NCBI RefSeq assembly: GCF_008831285.2
Contig: NC_045144.1
Span: forward strand, 4,826,268 to 4,890,267
Direction of reading: 5' to 3'
DNA length: 64,000 bases
From: Nymphaea colorata
Lineage: Eukaryota > Streptophyta > Magnoliopsida > Nymphaeales > Nymphaeaceae
Part shown: piece after piece, positions 46,693 to 63,598 of the stretch
How the letters are laid out: each line of letters starts with the position of its first letter
Numbering within the stretch: position 1 is the stretch's first letter
Notes under the pieces: model-generated
Databases searched by the model: none
Told to the model about the DNA's origin: nothing
The model's input: only the letters and a program-made list of their open reading frames with translations
Made by a program: the position numbers and the translations under genes

Positions 46693-47775
46693 TGTCCATG
46701 TTTTTAGGGCAAAAATGAAAACACGAAGAGCCTATTTTTGTAAAATAGCTGAAATATTCCTTTTTTTTTTAAATAGCCAAAATACTCCCTCACAGAAAGA
46801 CGGTGCGAGAGTTGGAACATATATGTCAGCTTTGCCATTACAGAAAAGTGCAAAGAAAATAAGGTGTGTTTCATCAACCCAAAAAAAAAAAAAAGGATAA
46901 ATCATTAGTTTTTAGCAAATTAGTAAATTTCAAAGGCCTTAATATCGATGAAAGAACATTGATGCCTCCATATTCTTATCTTTTTCCTTATCCTCTCATC
47001 AACTAGTTGCATATAACTCCATACCATAAGGGCCACCATCAATTTCATTCATAGGCCCCAGATAATGTTCTTCCACTCAATTGGTAGAACCAAAGACAAG
47101 TGAAGTATCTCCCAAGGGGTTGGTGCAATGACTTGGAATCTTAGTGATTGGTGTCAGCAACTGCCTACACCAGCCTCACAAAATTAGTTTAATATATATG
47201 TTCATGTTTTGATATTTGTGATTGTTATACATATAAGTGCCCCAAAGAAATTAAATGTATTGAATGAATGCCCCCACGAGAAATTTTTTTTGGCTCCGTT
47301 AGTGGGAGAATGGGGCTTAATCCAATTGGATCCAATATAATTAGATTTGGATTTCAGCATAGAAGATACCTTGAAGAGGATGAAACACATCTCCCTTTCC
47401 CTTGGACTCTACGGTCCAGGTCTACTTCAAGACTTGGGTATGGAGAAATACACGCGTCAACTAGAGTGTCGGACATCCACCGTTTGCATTGTAGAGGAGC
47501 CCACAACAATCAAATTGGCGACTAAACCCATCATGAGCTCAAGCGTCTGACTAAGTTGTATTGGGATCCATATCCAATTCCAAGGGGACCCTCTCCCATT
47601 GTAGCTGCAAATGAAAGAAAAACTTGCATGTGTCGTGATAATGTTTTATGCGTGCCAAATTACTAAGATAACCTTTTCTTTTCCCGGAGTTCCACCTCAC
47701 GTATGATATCTCTTGCTCGAAACTAAATGGCAGTAACGTAATTGATGATCGTAATGTTGCAATTATTTAGGGTAC

Positions 47776-48070
47776 TGGGGGTGCCAAATGGGTGGATACA
47801 AATTTACTGGGCCCGGTCCTAGTAGATACGGATCTTATCAATAATAAGTACCGACCCGGTTCAGGAAAACTTAATTAATGTTTGAGTCATCTGAAGTAGA
47901 AGTTTTAGAGAAATGCTCGAAGTTCAACTTATGTAGCCAAATATGACTCCGTCCATATCTTTTTGGATCATGACTCATCCTTTTTTGGGTTCTAACCTGT
48001 TCAAACTTCAAAGTTAGGAAAACAAATCCGAATTTGAATCTCCTGGATCCAAATCCGATTTCCAACATTT
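47776..48070. repeat. 'ggattcggat' degenerate repeat family copy
   Basis: It contains ggtggataca, cggatcttat and ccgaatttgaatctcctgga-like stretches of the same low-complexity vocabulary as the other copies. It is strongly decayed. Confidence 0.5.
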
Positions 48071-49422
48071 TCAATTGCATATATGTTTCATTCTAAATAA
48101 TGAGCTCCAAGTTAAAATGCATGTGAAATCTTGGATGTTGATGATTATCAACTGGGGAACGATCAGCAAGTGAAGGACGATCCATTGACAAGGCCTTCCG
48201 CAAATTGAAGCTTCCTATCAAAGCTTCAAACAAAGAGGTTGGGTTGTTCATTGACTTGACTTCACTTTACTTGAGATTTAAGATACAGGCTGGGGCCCGC
48301 TGCCGCCGCCTACCGCCGCTTGTTAGCGGAATTAGCCAATGTCTCGACGTCCCGAAGACTAATTCGGACTGGAAGAAGGAGTGGATCTTTGCCCAGATGA
48401 TAGAGGAATCGTAAATAGGAGGTAAAGTTCATCCTCTTAGCCACCCTAAAAAAAACAAAAAAGAACATTGTGTTCTTGGAATGCATACCTGGGGCAGAGG
48501 GTAGGCTCTGCAAGGGCCCTGACCCTACCTCAAAAATAAACAATTTACATGTAAATTTTTAAAAATTTGATTTGTCCTATAAAAAAATTTTGAAAATTGA
48601 TATTCCGGCCGATGTCAAAATTTAGAAACTTTAACTCCGCCCTAAAATTTTCAAAAAGTTTGAAAAAACATAACATGGTTATGTCTTGCATTTGGTTCTT
48701 GGATTTACGAACAATATGCATAGATGCACCATATTTTATAAAATAAGAACAGGATATTCTTGGAACATGGTGTTTAAAGAACATATATATAAAAAAAAAA
48801 TAATCCATTCTTATCAGACACACCAGCAGAACAAAATTTAGATCCAATTCATTTTTTTTGGTGCTTCTCTAAGGCTAGCAGTACAAAATGTCTAGTCTTT
48901 AGTTTGCAATCCTAGACAATGATGTCGAGCACGAGACAAACACGACCTACCTGTTTTTATTCCTTTTTTTTGTATTCTAGCTACCGAGCTTCTAGCTAGA
49001 TGTTTAACTACATTTGACCAAATCATTGAGTCTATACATAGATAGGAAGTCCTTATGTGAACTAGGTGCCCATCTAGACTGCTGATTATTTATATTTTCA
49101 TAGCTTTCTTTCCTACATATTCTTACTTTGCATAGACTAGTGATAGGTCTAGAGCAATCAAAGTAACAGTTCAGAAATATGAAATCCAAATTCTTCAAAA
49201 TTGAGTGCAATTAGAATACTTTTTTTGCACAATCCAACCACTCAAATATGATCTTAAGAATGTCCTCATGAGAAACATGTATCAAGTTAATGCTTGTACA
49301 GTAATATAAAACTGAATGGCTGTTATTACATCAAAATTTAACTGAGTAAAAAAATATATATGTTTCTTCAGCTGTACATGGCTCTATCAGCACATTTACC
49401 AGCCATGGATTTTACTGATCAA

Positions 49423-49929
49423 ACAATGTGATGCCTTTCTTGTAGGGGTGAACATGAACTGAGTTGAGCCCGAGTTCAGTCAGCTCGAACTCGGCTTGAC
49501 TAATGAAATCTCGAGCTCAACTCGGCTCGAGCTCGAGAATATCTCGACAAAAGCAACTCGAGTTCGATTCAGCAGTTACGGTATTGAGCTCAAGCTTGAC
49601 TCGATGAAGGCTCGACAAACTCGTAAACTAGTTTGAATATATCGACTTGATTAAGGCTCGACAAACTCGTAAATTCGTTTGAATATATGAACTTGAATAA
49701 GGCTCGACAAACTCGATTAAGGCTCAAGCTCGATTCGGCAGTTATGTGTTGAGCTCAAACTCAACTAGATTATTTAAACGAGACGACTCATGAACTCAAG
49801 CTTGACTCGTTAAGCAAATGACTCACTTCGAACTAGGAACACAAGCCAAGCTTTAACGAGTAGAGCTCGAGTAGCTCAACTCATTGTTCACCCCCCACAC
49901 ACACAAATACAAGAAAGGCATCACATTGT
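49423..49929. mobile_element. Foldback/MITE-like element with two nested sets of inverted repeats
   Basis: The outer arms ACAATGTGATGCCTTTCTTG (49423 onward) and its exact reverse complement (ending at 49929) are perfect over at least 20 bp. Inside, AGGGGTGAACATGAACTGAG on the left pairs with a diverged copy on the right (GGGGTGAACAATGAGTTGAG after reversal). The core has about three imperfect units of some 60 bp with ggctcgacaaactcg. The inner termini resemble the AGGGGTG ends of common plant hAT MITEs. Confidence 0.7.
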
Positions 49930-50399
49930 ACCACCCTGAATTCAAATTTGAATCCCAAAAAAGAAAGGTCCAATAGTGTGGACCGGATAAAACCCAAAAG
50001 TACATTCAACATTATTTTGGGACCTGTATTCAACGACAATGTGATGATCCTGAACAAGAGTTCCTATTCTAAAGCAATATCTGATCAAGTAGCCAGGCTC
50101 CTAATGCAATCATCTGCATGTCATTCTTACCCAGCTGAGTTCCCAAGAGAGTGGTGATCATGGGTCATAAATGTTTTAGAAAAGAGAAACATCCCATAGT
50201 TCAAAAAGTTGAGAAAAAACTCAGCTGGTCAAGCTTTTATCTTTCTCAATAACAAGAGAAAGCACTAGCTTTACTGCACAAATGCTCGACATGCCACCTC
50301 AAGAAGTTTCTTGTTTAGCATTCTCTATTTCGGTTGTCTCTCAATGTACAATCTTTGGGCAACACTCTCATTGCCATTGCCAATCTAGTTTGTTAATAA

Positions 50400-50470
50400 G
50401 CACATGCCAACCATAGTACTTTTGCTTTTATCATCTAAAAAAAAAGATGTACTTTGGTTGGCATGTGCAT
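50400..50470. repeat. Short near-perfect hairpin
   Basis: The left arm GCACATGCCAACCATAGTAC and the reverse complement of the right arm (GCACATGCCAACCAAAGTAC) differ at one base, giving a 20-bp stem with a loop of about 31 nt that contains an A8-9 run. It could be a tiny MITE relic or, if transcribed, a small-RNA foldback. Nothing in the sequence shows transcription. Confidence 0.6.
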
Positions 50471-51039
50471 TGTATCTATATCACATCACATTAAGTATTC
50501 ACATTATTGACTAGACCTCACTGTGGCCTCTTATAGTTAGAGTCCCCCTTGCTTCTTTGGACAATCAACTGTAAAAACATTCAATAAGAAATATTTTATT
50601 TGTATATTCTGAAATCCTCCAGACATGTCAAGATTCGTTTAATAAGGCCGAATCCGAATGCATAGAGTGGATGTGATGAAACACATCGCCTCTTATCCAT
50701 ATTGAAACACAAAAAGAGAAACCCACAAATATATAGAAAAGTTGGTTTATACATGCAGCCATGAATTGATTTCTTTGGGTTGGTCCAAAATTTACATAAA
50801 ATCACCTACACATTGCATTGTTTTCAAGAACACCCCTGCTTCATTAAGAAACTTCCAAAAATATATAAACTTTTTTACAATAATGGAAATTAACCTACAC
50901 CTAACGTTTTCAAAAAGCTTAGGAGAAAAAACCACATAAGTAGTTCAGATACATTAATGATCATCAATGAGGGGAGGATATGGTGAATTTGATTTAGTAT
51001 GATCATCTCTTACCAAGACTCATATTTTGATTCTATCCT

Positions 51040-51240
51040 TTTAAAAACTGAATCCAGATCCGACCAGCTCTCTAATCAAAACTATTTATTTATTGGATTT
51101 GAGCCGAGTATCATACTTGAATTCAGATTCAGTTATGAAACTTCATACCGAATCCGAATCCATTAGTGATAATCGGTCTAAATCTTTTCACAGAATCCAA
51201 CTAAACCCATTTTAACTTGGATCAGTACATGGGCATGTAC
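51040..51240. repeat. 'ggattcggat' degenerate repeat family copy
   Basis: It contains aatccagatccgacc, gaattcagattcagtta and aatccgaatcc stretches. It is the decayed copy nearest to the kinase promoter. Confidence 0.5.
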
Positions 51241-52229
51241 TGATCCGTGCAAATCTCTATGAAAGATTAAGATATAGCTTGAAGGGATTATAGTAACTCT
51301 AATTTATTGATCGATCCCATTGGGTTTTAGACAACAAGTTAGGTTGACATAAACATGAACTTGGTTAATCGTACATATTATTAAATTGGCATAAATAATG
51401 ACTTCATTGATCCTGCAAACTAAACTTTAGTTTTCATGCCTTAAAATAAAGGAGACAAGATTGAGCCTTTGGGGACAGTTTTTTTTAGAACAATAATTTT
51501 TATTTTACATTTATTATGAATAATTTATTTATTTTTGAAAAAAAGGGAAAATAAAGCATGTAATGTTTGGGCATATAACAAATCCCAGCTTAAGTTGTAG
51601 GAGTTAATAAACAGGCACTCAACTTTCAAGAGAAATTCTTATAATTTTTATATAACGAAAATATTCCTCTTAAAAACGAAAATATATTTTGTTCTTTATA
51701 AGATGTATTATTGTCATCTTATATCAAAGCACTAATGTTTTATATTGATAAGCAGTTTTGAGAGAATATTTCTCAAAAGTTAAGCATTGATTATTTGCTA
51801 AATGCTGGATGGATTTTTGTTTTTTGTTTTTTTTGTAAAAAGAAAAACCAATTACAGCAGGCACGAGCTACCTCTGAATATTGTAGAAATTTATTAATTT
51901 TTAAAAAATATTTATGATTTTTTGAAAATATAATTGAGCCTCTTTTGGAATTTGTAAAAAGCAAAAGTGGCCCTTGGAATTCTTTCCAAGGCACCGCCGC
52001 TGTTTACATTACAACGCCTTGTAGGGATTATCGTCGGCTTAAATGATCGAATGATGGATTTGACCGCTTGCGGTTTCCGTAAATGCGTCGATCGGTCGGT
52101 GACATTCTAGTAATTAGACAGTCAGAATATAACAAATCTTGGACGCGACGTGACGGAGGGCGTCGACGTCGCGAGATGCCATTCCGTCGCGGGGGCGTCA
52201 AACGCCCTTCTTCCCCCGCGCGTCAATCG

Positions 52230-52495
52230 TTGACAAGAAGTCTCACAGAAAGGGAAAAAAGAATTGAAAAGGAACAGCGGAGACTCTGGAGAGAGAGAGA
52301 GAGAGTGAGTGAGAGAAGGAGAAAGTTTTCCCAAGGCAGAAACCGAAATCAGAAGGCAGAGTGACCAGTGAAGCGTCTCTCGTCACAGTCCACCAGAGGA
52401 GAGGAACTCTCTCTTGCTATCTCTCGCTCGCTCTTGCTTCGTCTTTTTGCTGGAGAAGAAACGGTGATGGGCGTCGCCGGCTTGCTCTTCTTGAG
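52230..52495 (+). other. Probable 5' non-coding exon of the GSK3-like gene
   Basis: The stretch is GC- and CpG-rich compared with its surroundings and has a (GA)n run at about 52293-52308, as seen near plant transcription starts. It is followed by a plausible donor TTGAG|GTCAGT at 52496. The matching acceptor would be TATTGTTTCAG ending at 54421, giving a leader intron of about 1.9 kb. The exact start and donor are inferred. Confidence 0.4.
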
Positions 52496-54421
52496 GTCAG
52501 TGGAAATCTCCCCGATCGCAAGCACGATTTCGGGTTTTCTGGTGCCGATCTGGTGTTTGACGGAGTTTACGGGGGTTAGCGTCGACAAATGGAGGGGAAA
52601 TCGAGGGGGGTCTTGAGGTGCTCGAGCGGCTTTTAGACTGTAAATGGATGGTTGGAGTTTATAAGTCGAGACCCGAGCTTCTCGGTTGTGCTCTTCTAGC
52701 AATCGCGTGTCCGTACTCGAAATTGGAGGAAATGGAAGGTTTTTGGTGCCTTTTCTTCTGTCTTTAGGCGATCGGAGGCACGGGTAGGGGTAGGAATGAG
52801 CGGGAGCGGTAGGCTTTCTTTCTTTCGTTTTACCAAACCCCGAGTTTTTGTACTAGTTGTGTCGAAAATTCGAGCGAACTGAAGCCTATGGTCCTTCTTT
52901 CTTGGGGGGATCGGAGGAGGTCTGCGAGAAGGAACAAAAGAGAGATAGGTTGCTGTGCTCCCTTTGTCGATCGGAACTTTTAGGTGATTTCTATGAGGAA
53001 ATGAAAAACTTCTACCTAATCGGGAAAGTATTTTTTTTCTCGTTTTTCTCTTCTGGCTTTTTGTTTGTCAATGATGAATGGCGTTTGGACTTTTCCTGTA
53101 AAATATTCTGAAAATATTACAAGGCTTTGTTAAAATACACATTTTCCTAGAACAACTTCTTTCTCTGAATTCCACTTCATTGGACGTTCTCTATGGCCCT
53201 GGTTTTCTTCGTTCTCCGGTGTAGAGTTCCGTTCCTTTCCCTTGTAGGCGTCCTTCAGTATCGCTGTGCTGCAGATGGATGCTGATTTTACTTCCTTTGC
53301 AGTCCACCTTTTTGTTCATCTTATTTGTTTTCTCTGTTCTTCAAAACTTCATTTGGTTTCTTTCTCTTTTGCATTTTTTTTATTTCTTTGCATTAGAAAA
53401 TCTCTGTTTTTTAACATTTAAGAAATCAACGAAAACTGGATCGTTATGGGGAAATAAAGAAGAAAAGTATGTCTTTTTTTTTTCAGTGCTACGAATGCTG
53501 CAGGAACCCATTTACACCGGTTATTTTTTATTTCGTTTCGGTGCCGTACTAATTGATGGGTCGCTATCTGTCTACTCCTTTTATTGAAGTTAGTTCTTTT
53601 CGGCGGTGATTGCGAGAACGCCCTTTAATATAGTGATGAAGTTGTTGCACTGGCCATCATGCCAGAAGCAACTTTTTTATTTTCTCTTCTCCAGTTTGAT
53701 AATTCTTCGGTGCTGTTGTTGTTCCTTTTGCTTTCTTCTTTCGGGTTTGGATCCTCTTGGATAGGTCTTACCACAATCTGCAACTCGTGGCGTTTAATTT
53801 CGTCCTGAGTTCTCGAATAGGTTTCATCAATTTTTTCAAATCGATGGTGTAGAATTCCTTGATCCGGTCTCCTCTTCATGCTTCCTGCCAATCACTGAGA
53901 TTAATAAGCTCTGTTCGTGCCTGTTTTACTTATTACTGCACGAACTCCTGTTAAGTAATTGGTTACCTGAACTCGAAACCTGTTTTTATTTGAAACGCCA
54001 TAAGATTTTATTTCTTCATATTAGCCTATACATTTATGCCTAAAGGAGCTTATCTGGTATTTTTGCTGGAGGCGTAGGCGTTCATTTTGAAAAGAACTTT
54101 CCTTTGTTGAATATATCCGTCTGATGTTAGTCTTCTAGTGGTCATGTATCATCAGCTGAGATCAAAATACTTTTAGATGAGCTAATTAAGGGAATTTTCA
54201 TACTTTTACTTTTCTTTTCTCCTCTTTATTAAGATCACTTACCATCAAATTTTTGTCCCTAAATATGTACCAAGTCTCTGTTTTTCCTTAACTGCTTTCT
54301 CTGCTCATGGAAGTGTGATCACATTGTTATTTGCGCAATATATTTTAAAATTTTTAATTTCTTTACTTTTCGTATTCTAGTGGTCATTTAATAAATCAGA
54401 GATATGTGGCTATTGTTTCAG

Positions 54422-54509
54422 TGAGAGGTCGACTTCCTGGATGAGATGAAGGCAGGACCACCAACACGATAGCTTTCATCCTTGTTTGGGCTGCTGACTG
54501 GATACATTT
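54422..54509 (+). other. Second leader segment with short upstream ORFs
   Basis: After the acceptor at 54420-54421, two overlapping upstream ORFs precede the main start: ATG-AGA-TGA at 54441-54449, and an eight-codon ORF (MKAGPPTR) at 54446-54472. Both end before the kinase ATG at 54510. Confidence 0.5.
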
Positions 54510-59699
<5,190 letters not shown>

Positions 59700-61264
59700 A
59701 AAGAAGTGCAACTTTGGTATGTGAGATCTGTAAAGTTTCCTTTTTTCTTTGTTTCTCCCCCTCCATTAACGAGGTCCAGAAACACTGGTACTGGTTGCAC
59801 GTGGAAGATGAGTTTGTGATCCTTGCTGCTTGAGGCTTGTTGTATTCTCCCTATGCTATTGTAGTGTTTGCCCTGGTTTTGTTACCGGAAGAACCTTTTA
59901 ATAGTTTCAATGCAAATGAAGAGTAAAGCTGCAAAAACAAATCTTTCCATACATAAGAAATCGTACCTTCACGTGGTATATTTGCCTGCTGTTGAAGTTG
60001 CCACCTGGATTCTAATGTCTTAAGCCGGAAGGTGTTCCTTTGAGTGAGCGTTCTTCATAGACATGCACGTTCTTATCATATTCACAAGTAGGGGATGGAA
60101 CAGCTGTCAAGATTGATAGTCAGAATCTTGTATCGTCCTGATGAAGGCTGTGTGGCACTCAACAGTGCTAGTGGTCACAGTGTCTCTGTGGTGCCTTGGA
60201 TGCCTTTGAGATGCAGGAGGTGGCTTGGATTTAGTGCCTGCTTGGTTTTTTTCCTTCTACAAAGGCTGTATTTCAAATGGCTTGGGATAGATCTCTATTC
60301 ATTGTTGGGAGTGAAGGGATATGAATCACAAGTCAAAAAGTGCTACTAGCTTTTACCTTTTTTGTGTTCTAAATGACTATTCTTCCTCTTTTTTTTTTTT
60401 TTGTTTCAAATGGATCACACCCTTTAGTTTACCATGCTTGCTCATGCAATGCAACCATTTAGAACTCTGAGATGTTGCTCCCTTTGATAATTCATCTTGC
60501 ATTACAATGTAATTGGACGGGAAAACACTGAAGATTGTAAGAACAGCATCATCGTCCAATGTGATCGCATTTCCAATTCCCCTCTTTTCTGTTCTGAGAT
60601 GAAAATGATCGATGCCATCAGAAGCACTTTTTGGCATATGATGTTCGAACAGATTGAAGAGACGGAGCATTCCTGTTGGTCTTCTAAATCTTGTGGGCTC
60701 CTAGCTGAAACTTATTGAATAAAATGATCAGAGATGTCATCAATTTAGACAGTTGCAATTTTGGTACCGAATATGTTAAAGTGATGGTGTAGTGAGGGAC
60801 GGTTTGGCTGGCGTTCTGAGTGGTATGGTGCTCATCTAAAATTTACATTTGATTAAGTAATCGAAGCATTATGAATTAAGATGCTCCAAACTTGTTTCTT
60901 TAAGAAACGCCGAGTACAACAACATTAATGTAATGTTTATGCAATTGAACGTTCACTGTACATGTAAGACTAAGTGCAGAATATGATTAGGGTTCATAAA
61001 CTGTGGCAGACTTTTTTGTTTTTTGGAGATCGGTTTATCATGAAGCACATGTTGGTATCTTTCTCCTGTTATTCGGATAATTTGGAAAAGCTGGCGATAA
61101 GGTTTGGAGATGAGAACTTGGCGTTCAATGTGATGAAATAATATAGTCCAAGGGATTCTTGAACTAAACATTATCTGAAATTTCCACCTGAAATGGTTGG
61201 AATGCTGAGCATCCAACTTGTTCTGAATTCTATTTGAAGGATGTCATGAAATGCATGATGCGTG
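59700..61264. other. Convergent intergenic region (3' ends of the kinase and GNAT genes)
   Basis: The first 250 bp are probably the kinase 3' UTR (T-rich, ending near the AATAG/AATGAAG stretches at 59900-59930). The rest holds no supported exon or mobile element. GNAT transcripts would end somewhere before 61265 on the minus strand. Confidence 0.55.
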
Positions 61265-63598
61265 TCATGGATTAAGTTCTTGATCTGGAGGCGTTTTCTT
61301 GATCATCAAAACTCGCCGCCTTCGGCCGATCCAAGAAGTCATCCATAGAGGGTCCTTCGCCACTACCCTGTAACCTGCTGTGGAGTATAGTTTTCGTGCA
61401 CCCACATCGTCCTCGTATGCCCGGAGTACCAGGTAGTCGAACTTCCACAGCATGGCAACCAAGTCACAGGCTTTGAGCAGCACTGTCGCGACTTTTCTTC
61501 GTCTGTTCAGATAGCAGTTTCCATGGTGTTGAATGCATTGATGAAGCTTCAAGGTGAACCAAAACTAATGGCTGGTAACCTTGGAAATGTGCAGTTACCT
61601 GAACGCTGTGAGCACTGCTATGCCTGAAACATAGAGATACTCATCTGCGTCGTCAAGGAACTGAAGTACAGAATCATCCCGCAAAACCGTAACATCCACC
61701 ACGCCGATGATCCTGGGATATGTTACTGCTTGAGATTCAGGTTTGTTGTCCGTTTCAGCAACCAAACATGCATACCTGCAGCTATGGAATATCAGATAAT
61801 TGTGCCTATAGAGACTCAGGCCATTAAGAATCTACCTCTAAGTCAAGGTAAGGGTAATGACTGATATCAATAAGAGTTGCTCAGGTGGTTCGGGGAGATG
61901 AGGTCCCTCTCCTTTCCTCTTTGCCCTGGGGTGTAGGACTGCTTCAGAACCAAGGTGGATTATGGTACATATCCTTCAACTCGAGTGTTGCACAGCCACA
62001 GTTTGTTCAGATAAACAGCATCTCATAGAAATCAATAACTTGTCGTTAGTGCGACCTCAAGCCGACCAGCTATGCTACCCTTGAGGCACTAATTGCTCAG
62101 TCTATGTTGCTATTTCATATGAAAACCATCTTCCTTGATTGTTTAGGTTTATTGGGTGAATAAGAGGAGTATCTGCAAAACCCCAGCAACCCAGTGCTGA
62201 GTCTAGCAGGAGGAGCTCGATGCTCATGCCTCTTGAACAAATGATGCCCAAGCCGGTGGGCCAAACTCTTGAAGGCCTTACTTGTGGCTTAACTTTCATT
62301 GATTTCTAGTTATATATTTTTCCAAGGTTCGAGCAGGTTAACCAAAATATTATGCTTGTTATTGTAATTTTATGACAATGATCTGATTTTCTTTGTCTAA
62401 GACACGTTTGTACGTGCTTGTAGACTATAATGTCATAATTCTGTGAAAAAACATGAAGCAGGCGAGGATGAAAGAACGAGGTGACATTTTTTTGTGGCTA
62501 TCAGAGCTTACCATTCTTACCTGTTTGGTGCCGAATTCCTTATCCTGTAGAGGAGGCCCGCGAGCACTTCAGCCTGTGAGGCCAAATTTCAAAATGCATT
62601 TATAATTTTAGACACACAGAGAGAGAGAGAGAGAGATTCTCTGTGGCATCTCAACCATGTTCCCAAGGCACCTCTATTCTGTAAATATTATCTCTCCTAA
62701 ACCATTTTTAACTGGAACCGGCCTAATAGAAGACCATACTTTATCCTAAGATGGCAGTGAAGAATCAAGAAAAAGACCCGACAAGGTGAAGTCGTCACTG
62801 GTCTGCATCCCATTTTTCTCATTACATCGTCAGTCATGAAAGTCCAACCCTCGTTTAAATCCTGTTTTTTCCCCAATCACAAGGACTCGTTCGAGAATCA
62901 GACCACTTTAGATCTGCTCTTTTAAACAGAATTTTTTGGGTAAACCCTGATTCTTAACAAAGTAAAATAATGGGAAGATTGCAGAACCATTTCAGAAAGA
63001 ATGTGGGATTAGTTGTGATACTCCCATGCTTTTCACCTCCAGTATAATTTCCCCCTTTTTCTCTCTTCTTAGAAAGCTAAGAAGAGAGAAAAAGAATCCA
63101 ACCAATGCAGCTGAATTTTTTGCAGAGTTCTCTTGATTAAAAAGATAAAGAGGAATAATCGCAAAAGAGAGATACCGACCTTGAAAATCTCAAAGAAGAA
63201 CCCATTGAAGAACGCCATTGGAGAATAGAAAGCCTCAGCCTGAACATCAGCCACGCTCCTCATCTCTTCCTCCCTCTGCACTAAACTCCTCACTCTCCAC
63301 CCATTCTCAATCACCAGAGGAGCTTCACAGTCTTCACTCTCGACCCTCAGATCCTCATCTGAAACCACAAACTCTCCCCTCCTGCCTTGATTCTCCACTT
63401 CTGTGAACCACCAATATCGCGTAATGAAACCCATTTCTGTGCTACCCCTTTGTTCCTCCTCTCCAGGCAAGCAACACCATTGTGCAGAATTCCACTCCTC
63501 CTGCCTGTTACCATCACAAAATCAACAGCTGTGACAGGAATTCTCCCAATCATCTGGACTCCATTGCAGCTAACGAGCTTCACTCCTAACCGAGACAT
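61265..63598 (-). CDS. Plastid-type GNAT N-acetyltransferase (GNAT6/7-like), apparent frameshift in exon 1
   Basis: Minus-strand exons: 63598-63180, 62573-62521, 61775-61599, 61502-61265, all GT-AG. Exons 2-4 join in frame to the later part of exon 1. Motifs: EMRSVADVQAEAFYSPMAFF (substrate-side start), AEVLAGLLYRIRNS, IIGVVDVTVLRDD (beta4), YLYVSGIAV, FRRRKVATVLLKAC (acetyl-CoA-binding motif A), LVLRAYEDDVGARKLYSTAG (motif B), end DQELNP. The family acetylates Lys side chains or protein N-termini in plastids. The frame from ATG 63598 (MSRLGVKLVSCNGVQMIGRI...) looks like a transit peptide but ends at TGA 63349-63347. The conserved part is in the next frame, whose first ATG is at 63434 and gives 240 residues. 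A single-base deletion near 63400-63360, or an assembly error, would explain this. Otherwise translation starts at 63434. The family call is firm, the GNAT subtype less so. Confidence 0.85.
61872..61990. repeat. Dispersed repeat copy in GNAT intron 2
   Basis: ggtccctctcctttcctctt and ggactgcttcagaaccaagg align with the sequence at 37768-37830 (agcccctccccctttcctct, gggctgctttggaatatgac). The block TTGCTCAGGTGGTTCGGGG at the start resembles a pol III A box, so the family may be a SINE. Confidence 0.45.
62617..62636. repeat. (GA)n microsatellite in GNAT intron 1
   Basis: About nine GA units lie inside the intron between exons 1 and 2. Confidence 0.85.

Larger units (their letters stand above)
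32667..52200. other. Transposon- and repeat-rich intergenic region
   Basis: No intact gene was found in nearly 20 kb. Apart from the elements listed separately, it contains degraded GAGCTCG-rich sequence (about 37935-38070 and 45340-45430), a GGCCCG-rich foldback-like patch at about 45730-45965 whose ends resemble MITE termini, and AT-rich stretches in which I see nothing further. Confidence 0.6.

Noticed and set aside
47268-47550. Overlapping 85- and 67-codon plus-strand frames
   Set aside because: Two frames overlap with no similarity to known proteins and no promoter or splice context. They are probably chance open frames.
53625-53891. 88-codon minus-strand frame in the kinase leader intron
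   Set aside because: It has no recognisable domain and no splice partners, and it lies in intron sequence on the opposite strand.
60095-60349. 84-codon plus-strand frame downstream of the kinase
   Set aside because: It lies in the 3' flank, with no family match and atypical composition.
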